Origin: JAMXLG01 sp963765935
Lineage (GTDB): Bacteria > Vulcanimicrobiota > Vulcanimicrobiia > Vulcanimicrobiales > Vulcanimicrobiaceae
Assembly (NCBI GenBank): GCA_963765935.1
Contig: CAVXXX010000002.1
Location: forward strand, 62,001 to 126,000
Length of the DNA stretch: 64,000 nucleotides
Direction of reading: 5' to 3'
Shown here piece by piece: positions 51,679 to 58,945 of this stretch (within the stretch, counting starts at the first letter, position 1; each line of letters starts with the position of its first letter). Made by a program: the position numbers and the translations under genes. The notes beneath the pieces were generated by a model, which saw only the letters and a list, made by a program, of their open reading frames with translations, searched no databases and was not told the DNA's origin.

Positions 51679-52284
51679 ATGAGTGTGAACACAGCGATTC
51701 AATCGTATACACCCAAAAAGTGGGATCTTTCGGGCCTGCAAGGCATCTCCGACGAGACGCTACAGATTCATTTCGGTCTGTACGAAGGCTACGTGAAAAA
51801 CACGAACACGCTCAACGAGCGTATCGCCGAACTCCGTGGCGCCGGCAAGGCCAGCGGCGCCGATCCTGCGTTCGCCGAACTGGTGCGCCGCCTTGGCTGG
51901 GAATTCGACGGCATGCGGCTGCACGAATACTACTTCGATAACCTGACAAAGAATCCAACGCAATTGAAATCAGGACGCCTGCAGGATCTGCTGAGCGGAC
52001 CGTACGGCGGCTTCGACGGATGGAAGAAGGAGTTCGCGGCAATCGGCGGCATGCGTGGCATCGGGTGGGCGATCGCCTACTTCGATCCCAAGGCGAATCA
52101 AATCGTCAATGCCTGGATCGGCGATCACAACGTCAATAATCTCGCCGGCTGCGAGCCAATCGTCGTCATGGATTTGTGGGAGCACGCCTGGCTGCGTGAC
52201 TACAAACCGGCCGAGAAAGGCAAATACATCGAAGCGTTTATTGCCAATATCAATTGGAGTGCTTGCGAATCGCGTCTCCCGTAA
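51679..52284 (+). CDS. Fe/Mn superoxide dismutase
   Basis: This 201-residue protein has the Fe/Mn-SOD metal ligands: His in LQIHFGLYEGYVKN (about residue 31), His in MRLHEYYFDNL (about 80), Asp and His in VMDLWEHAWLRDY (about 165-169). WLRDY replaces the usual AYYLDY, and the first conserved loop GLYEGYVKNTNTL is near H-x4-Y. It removes superoxide. Whether Fe or Mn is used cannot be told. Its neighbours (quinone reductase and small protein) suggest an oxidative-stress context. Confidence 0.93.
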   Translation: MSVNTAIQSYTPKKWDLSGLQGISDETLQIHFGLYEGYVKNTNTLNERIAELRGAGKASGADPAFAELVRRLGWEFDGMRLHEYYFDNLTKNPTQLKSGRLQDLLSGPYGGFDGWKKEFAAIGGMRGIGWAIAYFDPKANQIVNAWIGDHNVNNLAGCEPIVVMDLWEHAWLRDYKPAEKGKYIEAFIANINWSACESRLP

Positions 52285-52301
52285 CCGGGAACGGATGTCT
52301 C

Positions 52302-52484
52302 ATGAGCGATCGAGACATCCGCAAGGAACTTCATACGAAAGACGCCGAGATGTTCCGTCAGCAAGAACGCGCCGCTGATTCGAACGAGCGGTTGCACGGA
52401 TACGATAAAACCGACGCCGACTCGTTCCCAGCAAGCGATCCACCCGCGGCAACGCCGGCGCAAAAACCGACGGACAAACAGTAA
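52302..52484 (+). CDS. Small protein with DSFPASDPPA motif
   Basis: This is a 60-residue hydrophilic protein started at ATG 52302. Its C-terminal half reads DADSFPASDPPAATPAQ, the FPASDPP motif seen in many small uncharacterised bacterial proteins. The rest is charged and likely helical. It lies 17 bases after the SOD gene and just before a bidirectional terminator. Function unknown. Confidence 0.8.
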   Translation: MSDRDIRKELHTKDAEMFRQQERAADSNERLHGYDKTDADSFPASDPPAATPAQKPTDKQ

Positions 52485-52490
52485 AAGAAA

Positions 52491-52519
52491 AACAGGGCGG
52501 TGATTAACACCGCCCTGTT
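52491..52519. terminator. Bidirectional intrinsic terminator
   Basis: A perfect 12-bp stem, AACAGGGCGGTG with CACCGCCCTGTT, encloses ATTAA. An A run precedes it and TTT follows, so it works on both strands, ending the plus-strand small-protein operon. It also overlaps the end of the minus-strand NFACT gene, whose stop codon starts at 52522. Confidence 0.85.
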
Positions 52520-53905
52520 TCACGCTTCTGGTTCGACGATCAAGGTTCGAGGGTTTGTGTACCACACGAGACCGGCGGGTGCATCGCGTTGGGCGCGTAC
52601 GTGTTTGCGTTCGGTGTAGTCGATCGGTACTTTCGTGCTGGTCTTCGCTTTAGAGTAGAAGGCTGCAAGTGCGGCTGCGCGCCGCAGATCGTCCACGGGC
52701 GGCGCGTTGCGATCGTCGCGTTGCAAGATAACGTGCGCACCGGGAATGTTTTGCGCGTGAAACCAGAGATCGTTCGGGCGGGCGACGTGAAACGTCAACT
52801 CGGCGTTTTCGCTCGGCGAGCGTCCGATCAAAATGCGCGAACCTCCAGGTGTCCGCACTTCGAGCGGAGGGCGCTTGCGCGGTTTCGAATGTCCGCGTGC
52901 AAAATCGTCGGAACGTCCTTCGGCTTGCGCCACCGCCCGTTCGACATCCGCAAGATCCGCTTCGTCGGCGCGCTCGGATTCCCAACGCAGCTCCTCGACG
53001 GCGCGAAGTCCAGCGTCAATAGCTTGCGCCCGTGACTCGATGTGCGGTAGCGACGCACCGAGTTTCTTGTATTGCGAGAAGAGTTTCGCGGCGCGTTCCT
53101 TCGCTTCGTCGCGCGCCGCATCATCGCGTTCATGAAGCGTCGCAAAGAGCGATTCGCCTTCCTGACGCAATGATTCGCGCGCCAGTGCTTTGTTGCGCTT
53201 CTCGTCAAGCTTTTGGCGTTCTTCGAGGAGTTTGCGTTCGCGGGCATCCAGCCGTTTACGCAGTTGGGTTCGCCGTTGCATCGTGCGCGCGCGTTCGCCG
53301 GACCCGGCGCGCTCATCGCGGAACGCTTTGAACGCTTCCAGCACCGACTCGTTCTCCGGCACTTCGGTTCCACGGGTGTCACGAGCGATGAGCGGAGGCG
53401 CTTCGTACGGTAATCCAGCCTGCACCGAACGCATGCCGTTTTCCGCAAGCGAAAACTCTTTGAGCGCCGCCACGACCATTTCGCGCTTCGCGAGCACGAG
53501 ATTCCCGAAGCGCGGAACGAGCTCGGCATAGAACGTTACTTCGTCGCCCACGCCGAAGCGGGAGCGCGTTCCGAACTGCAACCGCATCAGCCGGTCTCCC
53601 GTGCGAGACTGAGCGCCAAGCAACGTCGCACCGCGTAACGCGGCGCCCAGCGCGCGTACGAAGCCGGGTTCCGCCGCGATCGGCAACGCTTCATATTCGA
53701 CCGTCACGAGCGGCGGCGTTCCGAAGGGGTCGAACGCCAGCAACGCGTCCTCGGAACCTGTCCCGAGCGAAGTCGAAGAGCGCCGGTTGAATACGATCGC
53801 GACGCGGCCGTCCGGCAAGAGACCTACGTCGCGGACACGCGCGCCGCCGAAACGCGACTCGATCTCGGCGGCGGCGCGCCGAATCAGTTGCCAGTCGGTG
53901 CGCAT
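52520..53905 (-). CDS. NFACT-family protein (FbpA/RqcH-like)
   Basis: The ATG at 53905 gives 461 residues; a frame from 54061 runs into the upstream gene and is not used. The N-domain opens RTDWQLIRRAAAEIESRFGGARVRDVG. A long coiled coil follows (about 230-360), and then NFACT-R with ILIGRSPSENAELTFHVARPNDLWFHAQNIPGAHVIL. RqcH/Rqc2 proteins recruit Ala-tRNA to stalled 50S subunits and add Ala tails; FbpA members were first named as adhesins. It is about 100 residues shorter than the usual RqcH. It overlaps the acyl-CoA synthetase stop by 22 bases. Confidence 0.85.
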   Translation of the reverse strand: MRTDWQLIRRAAAEIESRFGGARVRDVGLLPDGRVAIVFNRRSSTSLGTGSEDALLAFDPFGTPPLVTVEYEALPIAAEPGFVRALGAALRGATLLGAQSRTGDRLMRLQFGTRSRFGVGDEVTFYAELVPRFGNLVLAKREMVVAALKEFSLAENGMRSVQAGLPYEAPPLIARDTRGTEVPENESVLEAFKAFRDERAGSGERARTMQRRTQLRKRLDARERKLLEERQKLDEKRNKALARESLRQEGESLFATLHERDDAARDEAKERAAKLFSQYKKLGASLPHIESRAQAIDAGLRAVEELRWESERADEADLADVERAVAQAEGRSDDFARGHSKPRKRPPLEVRTPGGSRILIGRSPSENAELTFHVARPNDLWFHAQNIPGAHVILQRDDRNAPPVDDLRRAAALAAFYSKAKTSTKVPIDYTERKHVRAQRDAPAGLVWYTNPRTLIVEPEA

Positions 53906-55383
53906 ACGCGCTCGCGTAGAACGCGTTTTAGTACTTTTCCGCTGGGTCCGAGCGGCATTGCTTCGATGAAATACACGTGGCGCGGGTACTTGTGACGCGC
54001 GAGATGTTCCTGCGACCACGCGATCAGCGCTTCGGCGCTCACATCGTGCGTTTCCTCGCACAGCACGACCGCAACGACCTCCTCGCCGTGCGTCTCGTGC
54101 GGCACGCCGATGACCGCAACTTGCTTCACGGCCGGATGGCGCATCAAGACTTCCTCGACCTCGCGCGGATAGACGTTGAACCCTCCGCGAATGATCATAT
54201 CTTTCTTACGATCGACGATCGTAATGAATCCGTCCGCGTCTTTTGTGCCGAGGTCACCGCTTCGGAACCAGCCGTCGATGATTGCGGCTCGCGTAGCCTC
54301 CGGATCGTTCAAGTAGCCTTTGAAGACGCAGTGGCCGCGAATCACGATTTCGCCCATTTCTCCCGACGGAAGAAGTTCGATGCGATCGTCGCGTTCCGGA
54401 TTCGTAATTGCAAGCTCTACGCCCCAAATGCCGCACCCGACCGTTCCCGCTCTTCGTCCGAATTCGCGCTGATTGAAGCTCGCGACCGGAGACGTTTCGG
54501 AAAGACCATAGCCTTCGTAAATCGGAGCGCCGAAAATCTCTTCGACTTTTTCCAACACGGCAACCGGTATCGCTGCACCGCCGGAAGCGCACAAACGAAG
54601 CGGCGGCCGTGCAGCGTTCTTGCGCGCTGCGTCGAGCAGCGCGATATACATCGTCGGCACGCCGGCGAAGATCGTGACCTCGCGGTCGACCATCAATTGC
54701 AACGCTGCTTCGCCATCAAAGCGCGGCATCAAGACCATCGATGCGCCGACTCGAAATGCCGTATTCATCACGCAGGTCTGTCCGAACGCGTGGAAGAGCG
54801 GCAGCGCGCCGAGCAACACATCTTCATGCGTGGCCTCGAATAAATCGTGCGCGCTCACCGTCGAGTTGAGGACGAGGTTGTTCTGCGTGAGCACGGCGCC
54901 TTTGGGCCGTCCTGTCGTGCCGCTCGTATAAAGCACGACGGCATCGTCTTGAGAGTCGCATAGCGTCATCTGCTCGACCGGCTCGTCCGCAGGCACACCG
55001 GCTTCCAGAAACACCGTACCGGTTGCCTCGCACGCGGCGCGGCCCGCTGCTGCGAGCTGTGGCGCGCAGACGAGGATCTTCGCCGCGGCATCATTGAGGA
55101 TAAAGCCGATCTCGCCGGGCGTCAGGAGCGCATGGACGGGAACCACCACGGCGCCGGCTGCCAATGCCCCATAGTAGGCGGCGGGGAAGTCCGGCGTGTT
55201 GAGCAGTAGGATCGCAACGCGTTCGCCGGGCTCGATGCCCTGACGGCAGAAGGAGGCGGCGTAGCGGCGTGCCTGCTCCCAAAGCTCTGCATACGTGATG
55301 CGATCCGGGCCGAAGACCACCGCGGTGCGGTGGGGGTATCGAAGGGCGGATTCTGCAAGCGTTGAGGCAAGCGATAGAGCCAT
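53884..55383 (-). CDS. AMP-forming acyl-CoA synthetase
   Basis: This 499-residue ANL-superfamily enzyme has the P-loop VVLYTSGTTGRPKGAVLTQNNL near residue 152, the A5 motif YEGYGLSETSPVASFN near 290, and A7/A8 GWFRSGDLGTKDADGFITIVDRKKDMIIRGGFNVYPREVEEVL near 360-405. The catalytic Lys lies in the terminal PLGPSGKVLKRVLRE. It activates a carboxylic acid, probably medium or long chain, as acyl-AMP then acyl-CoA. It is divergent from gmk across 70 bases. Confidence 0.94.
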   Translation of the reverse strand: MALSLASTLAESALRYPHRTAVVFGPDRITYAELWEQARRYAASFCRQGIEPGERVAILLLNTPDFPAAYYGALAAGAVVVPVHALLTPGEIGFILNDAAAKILVCAPQLAAAGRAACEATGTVFLEAGVPADEPVEQMTLCDSQDDAVVLYTSGTTGRPKGAVLTQNNLVLNSTVSAHDLFEATHEDVLLGALPLFHAFGQTCVMNTAFRVGASMVLMPRFDGEAALQLMVDREVTIFAGVPTMYIALLDAARKNAARPPLRLCASGGAAIPVAVLEKVEEIFGAPIYEGYGLSETSPVASFNQREFGRRAGTVGCGIWGVELAITNPERDDRIELLPSGEMGEIVIRGHCVFKGYLNDPEATRAAIIDGWFRSGDLGTKDADGFITIVDRKKDMIIRGGFNVYPREVEEVLMRHPAVKQVAVIGVPHETHGEEVVAVVLCEETHDVSAEALIAWSQEHLARHKYPRHVYFIEAMPLGPSGKVLKRVLRERVCAPTGN

Positions 55384-55452
55384 GACGAGGGTTCCTCTCC
55401 GGTGGCTTGGAAAACATCCCGCTTTCCGCGCTTTCGACTCTAGGGAGTTGGT

Positions 55453-56073
55453 TTGAGAACCGGGCCCGGCTTACTTTTCGTGGTGTCAGGTCCTTCCGGG
55501 GCCGGTAAAGATACTCTAGTCGATGCGCTTCGTGCCCGCATGTCCCGGCTTCGGTATTCGGTGTCCGCGACGACTCGCGCACCGCGCCAGGGCGAACTCG
55601 AAGGCGAGCACTACTTCTTTGTCGAGCGCGCTACGTTCGAAGAACGGGTACAATCGGACGGGTTCCTCGAGTGGCGCGAGTACAACGGCAACCTTTACGG
55701 GACGCCGCGGGATTACGTGCAGAGGACGCTGGCCGAGGGCTATGACTTGATCATGAAGCCTGAGGTCAACGGAGCGCTTGCGATCAAGTCGGCGTACCCT
55801 GACGCCGTCTTGATCTTCCTCGTTCCGGACAAGTTTTCGCATCTGCGGGAACGGCTGCTGGCGCGTCGCACCGAGACAAACGAAGAGATCGCGCGACGGC
55901 TCGAGATCGCGCACCAGGAAATGAAGTTCATTCGGAACTTCGACTACCTCGTCATCAACGAGCAGGGCCGCTCGGACGACGCCATTCGCGACTTGCAAGC
56001 GATATTGCAAGCGGAGCGCTTCCGCATTCACCGCTGGGGCGACGATTCACTAAACAACTTCGAACAAAACTAA
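55453..56073 (+). CDS. gmk: Guanylate kinase
   Basis: This 206-residue enzyme phosphorylates GMP. The P-loop is VVSGPSGAGKDTLVDAL near residue 9-25, the GMP-binding segment YSVSATTRAPRQGELEGEHYFFVERATFEE near 38, and the lid region EPLRERLLARRTETNEEIARRLEIA-like LRERLLARRTETNEEIARRLEIA near 132. The TTG start at 55453 has AGGGAG eight bases upstream. It precedes rpoZ by 16 bases, the common gmk-rpoZ pair. Confidence 0.97.
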   Translation: MRTGPGLLFVVSGPSGAGKDTLVDALRARMSRLRYSVSATTRAPRQGELEGEHYFFVERATFEERVQSDGFLEWREYNGNLYGTPRDYVQRTLAEGYDLIMKPEVNGALAIKSAYPDAVLIFLVPDKFSHLRERLLARRTETNEEIARRLEIAHQEMKFIRNFDYLVINEQGRSDDAIRDLQAILQAERFRIHRWGDDSLNNFEQN

Positions 56074-56089
56074 TTACGTTACAAGGAAT

Positions 56090-56365
56090 ATGATGTCAAA
56101 AACGGTTTTTGGAGACCTCGACGCCCTTCTCAAGCATTCGGATTCGAAATTCAGTCTCGTTAATATCGTCACGAAGCGGGCACGCCAGCTGAACAACTGG
56201 ATCCGCGTGCAGCAACTGCCGCCCTCGGACCGTCGCGAATACTTCGCGAGCGAGCCATTGGTCGATAAGGACACGATCAATCCGAATAAACCGGTGTCGA
56301 TCGCGCTGGATGAGATTGCCGAGGGAGCGATTGCATACCATAGGACTAAAGAGGGTATCAAGTAG
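56090..56365 (+). CDS. rpoZ: RNA polymerase omega subunit
   Basis: This 91-residue protein has the omega pattern SKFSLVNIVTKRARQLNNW (about 18-36) for the conserved helix and ends NPNKPVSIALDEIAEGAIAYHR. Omega helps assemble beta-prime and is a ppGpp site in some bacteria. The start at 56090 has AAGGAA upstream. It follows gmk and precedes glmS. Confidence 0.94.
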   Translation: MMSKTVFGDLDALLKHSDSKFSLVNIVTKRARQLNNWIRVQQLPPSDRREYFASEPLVDKDTINPNKPVSIALDEIAEGAIAYHRTKEGIK

Positions 56366-56427
56366 CCGCCAAACGGCTCTCAGACTTTCTCTTGCTTCGT
56401 GTTTTGATGGTGCTGGATTCGTGCGGC

Positions 56428-56445
56428 TTGCCCCGCGAGGGGCAA
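56428..56445 (+). other. GNRA-capped hairpin in the glmS leader
   Basis: TTGCCCC and GGGGCAA form a 7-bp stem closed by GCGA, a GNRA tetraloop, 30 bases before the glmS start. A stable short hairpin without a U tract; it may be part of a regulatory leader with the adjacent ribosome-site hairpin. Confidence 0.5.
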
Positions 56446-56452
56446 ACGCCAC

Positions 56453-56473
56453 GGATTCACCGGAGGTGAATCC
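56453..56473 (+). promoter_or_regulatory. Hairpin sequestering the glmS Shine-Dalgarno sequence
   Basis: GGATTCACC (56453-56461) pairs with GGTGAATCC (56465-56473), 9 perfect bp around the three-base loop GGA. The glmS ribosome site GGAGGTG (56462-56468) lies half in the loop and half in the stem, and the ATG is at 56476. Upstream GGATTC at 56415-56420 could pair with the same 3' arm, giving an alternative structure. Confidence 0.6.
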
Positions 56474-56475
56474 TG

Positions 56476-58314
56476 ATGTGCGGGATCGTAGGCTATATCG
56501 GCGAGCGCGATAGCGTCCCGATCATTTTAGATTCGCTCTCGCGGCTCGAGTACCGCGGCTATGACAGCGCGGGCATCGCCGTCATCGACGAGCGCGGCGC
56601 TTTGACCGGGACAAAGGCGGAAGGCAAACTCTCCCGCCTTGCAGATCGGTTGAAGAACGGCGGCCGGATTTCCGGCTCCGTCGGCGTTGGACACACGCGG
56701 TGGGCCACGCACGGCCGGCCCAATGACGCCAACGCGCACCCACACATGGATTGCAGCGGCAACATCGCCGTGGTGCACAACGGCATTATCGAGAACTACG
56801 CGCTGCTGCGGGCGAAGTTGATCGAGCTCGGTCACATCTTCAAGAGCGAGACCGACACCGAAGTGCTCGCGCATCTTATCGAGATGCACTACGACGGCGA
56901 TCTCGAGAACGCCGTTCGTAAAACGCTTGCAGAAGTTTGCGGCGCGTATGCTCTCGGCGTGATCTCGAGCGACAACCCCGACGAACTCGTCTTCGCGCGC
57001 AACGGCGCGAGCCCGCTCGTCGTCGGAATCGGCGAAGGCGAGATGTACGTCGCTTCCGATACGCCGGCGATTTTGCCGTACACTCGCCGCGAGATCATCC
57101 TGCAGGAAGGCGAAATGGTCGTCGTCAGCCGCAACGGGTATCGCTTGATGCGGTACGACGGCACACCGATCGCGCGCGACGTCATTAATGTCACGTGGGA
57201 TGCGACGTCCGCTGAAAAAAGCGGATACAAGCATTTCATGCTCAAGGAGATCTTCGAGCAACCCAACGTCATCAAAGAGACGTTGGCCGGCCGCATCGAT
57301 GAAGACGGTCACGTGCATCTCGGCGCGGAGATCGATATTCCCGACGAGCGGCTGCGCGATATTTCAAAAATTGCGATCACCGGCTGCGGCACCGCGTACC
57401 ACGCGGGCATGGTCGGCATGTATCTGCTGCGTTCGCTCGTCAAGCTGCCGGTTGAAATGGAACTCGCCAGTGAGTTCCGCTACGGCGATCCGGTGATCGA
57501 TCCGACCGCGCTAGTGATCGCGATGTCGCAGTCGGGTGAAACGGCGGACACGATCGAAGCGGTGCGGATTGCAAAAGACGCCGGCACGTCGATTCTCGGT
57601 ATCTGCAACGTGCTCGGTTCGCATTTGACCCGTATCGCGGACGGCACGCTCTATACGCGCGGTGGCCCCGAAATCGGCGTCGCGGCAACGAAAACCTATG
57701 TGTCGCAAGTGACAGCGATGACGCTCTTCGCGCTCTACACGGCGAAGGTTCGCGGCACGGTCGATCCCGCGCGTCTGAAGCAGATCGGCGAAAACACGAA
57801 GCTTCTGCCAGCATCGGTCGATGTCGTCCTCAACACGTCCGATTATATTCGCGACGTCGCGCGAAAGATTCGCAAGATGCGCAGCTGCCTCTTCATCGGA
57901 CGCTACATCAATTACCCGACGGCGCTCGAGGGCGCGCTCAAGCTCAAAGAAATCAGCTACATTCACGCTGAAGGCTACGCCGCGGGCGAAATGAAGCACG
58001 GCCCAATTGCCCTACTCGATACGGAAACGCCGGTCATTGGAATCATGACGGATGGCCGCATTCGCGAGAAGGTCCTCTCGAACTTGATGGAGTCGAAAGC
58101 GCGCGAGGCGCCGATTATTGTCGTCGCCAATCACGGAGACGAAGAAGCGCGCACCGTTGCAGATTACGTTTTCTGGGTTCCGAAAGTCGACGAGCTGCTC
58201 TCACCGATCGTCAACGTTATCCCGCTCCAATTGTTGGCATACCACATCGCCGACATCGAAGGTAAGGACGTCGATCAACCGCGCAATTTAGCAAAGACGG
58301 TCACTGTCGAGTAA
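56476..58314 (+). CDS. glmS: Glutamine-fructose-6-phosphate aminotransferase (isomerising)
   Basis: This 612-residue enzyme makes glucosamine-6-phosphate for peptidoglycan and amino-sugar polysaccharides. The Ntn nucleophile is Cys 2 in MCGIVGYIG, followed by LEYRGYDSAGIAV and HTRWATHGRPNDANAHPH. Two SIS domains follow: GCGTAYHAGMVGMYLL near residue 303 and RYINYPTALEGALKLKEISYIHAEGYAAGEMKHGPIAL near 478. The C-terminus ends QPRNLAKTVTVE, as is standard. Its ribosome site is inside a hairpin, described separately. No glmS ribozyme core is evident. Confidence 0.98.
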   Translation: MCGIVGYIGERDSVPIILDSLSRLEYRGYDSAGIAVIDERGALTGTKAEGKLSRLADRLKNGGRISGSVGVGHTRWATHGRPNDANAHPHMDCSGNIAVVHNGIIENYALLRAKLIELGHIFKSETDTEVLAHLIEMHYDGDLENAVRKTLAEVCGAYALGVISSDNPDELVFARNGASPLVVGIGEGEMYVASDTPAILPYTRREIILQEGEMVVVSRNGYRLMRYDGTPIARDVINVTWDATSAEKSGYKHFMLKEIFEQPNVIKETLAGRIDEDGHVHLGAEIDIPDERLRDISKIAITGCGTAYHAGMVGMYLLRSLVKLPVEMELASEFRYGDPVIDPTALVIAMSQSGETADTIEAVRIAKDAGTSILGICNVLGSHLTRIADGTLYTRGGPEIGVAATKTYVSQVTAMTLFALYTAKVRGTVDPARLKQIGENTKLLPASVDVVLNTSDYIRDVARKIRKMRSCLFIGRYINYPTALEGALKLKEISYIHAEGYAAGEMKHGPIALLDTETPVIGIMTDGRIREKVLSNLMESKAREAPIIVVANHGDEEARTVADYVFWVPKVDELLSPIVNVIPLQLLAYHIADIEGKDVDQPRNLAKTVTVE

Positions 58315-58378
58315 GCTACCTGCTGTTTAGCGTGGTTAGCGTGCGGGCACAAGGCTAGTGAGCGGAGGTGTCTCGACG

Positions 58379-58720
58379 ATGATCATGTCTAGGCCCGTCG
58401 ATTCTATTACGATTCGCTGGAGAGCTGATGCCGGCGGACGTATTACATTCTTCAATGGTGATTGGGCGCGGTACACCGGCGTGCCGGACGGAGAAGTGCG
58501 TGGCAGCGCGGATGCATGGATTGCGTGCATACATCCGGACGATCAATCGGTAGTTCGCGCAATGTGGTCGGCACGCGGCCGAGATGCGGATAGCTACGCA
58601 ATCCGTTTCCGGCTGCTCGGCGAAGATGGAATCTTTCGCAAGTTCCAGGGCGTCGCGGTTCCCGTGCGAGAAGGCCAATCGATTTCGTCCTGGGCCGGGT
58701 ATTGCGAGCCTGTCCCGTAG
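58379..58720 (+). CDS. Single PAS-domain protein
   Basis: The ATG at 58379 has GGAGG ten bases upstream; a GTG at 58358 is the alternative. The 113-residue protein is one PAS fold: ITFFNGDWARYTGVPDGEVRGSADAWIACIHPDDQSVVRAMWSARGRDADSYAIRFRLLGEDGIFRKFQGVAVPVRE, with HPDDQ typical of the PAC-linked half. No kinase or other output domain is attached. It may modulate a partner by binding a small ligand. Role unknown. Confidence 0.85.
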   Translation: MIMSRPVDSITIRWRADAGGRITFFNGDWARYTGVPDGEVRGSADAWIACIHPDDQSVVRAMWSARGRDADSYAIRFRLLGEDGIFRKFQGVAVPVREGQSISSWAGYCEPVP

Positions 58721-58736
58721 GCGCAACAATACATCC

Positions 58737-58916
58737 ATGCAACTGGAACTTGGCGAGAATCCCATTGACCGCCTCGCCGACATGTTGCGCGAAGCCGAAC
58801 GCGCGCATGCGGTTTACGAGCACCGATTAGGCCATCCCGATCCCGATTGGCCTCAATGGTACGCGCGTCATATGTACGATCGTCTCACCGAAGACGAGGG
58901 GGCTCGTTCGGAGTAG
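58737..58916 (+). CDS. Small protein with DWPQWYARHM motif
   Basis: Started at ATG 58737, this 59-residue acidic helical protein contains HPDPDWPQWYARHMYDRL, a W-P-x-W-Y-A pattern that recurs in small uncharacterised bacterial proteins. The rest is an amphipathic helix (DRLADMLREAERAHAVYEH). A frame from 58584 overlaps the PAS gene and is not used. Function unknown. Confidence 0.65.
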   Translation: MQLELGENPIDRLADMLREAERAHAVYEHRLGHPDPDWPQWYARHMYDRLTEDEGARSE

Positions 58917-58945
58917 CGCACTATCCCAACGTAAGGATGGGATAG

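Noticed and set aside
56366..56475. glmS ribozyme in the glmS leader
   Set aside because: The leader is only 110 bases with none of the conserved ribozyme core, and such ribozymes are mostly in Firmicutes.
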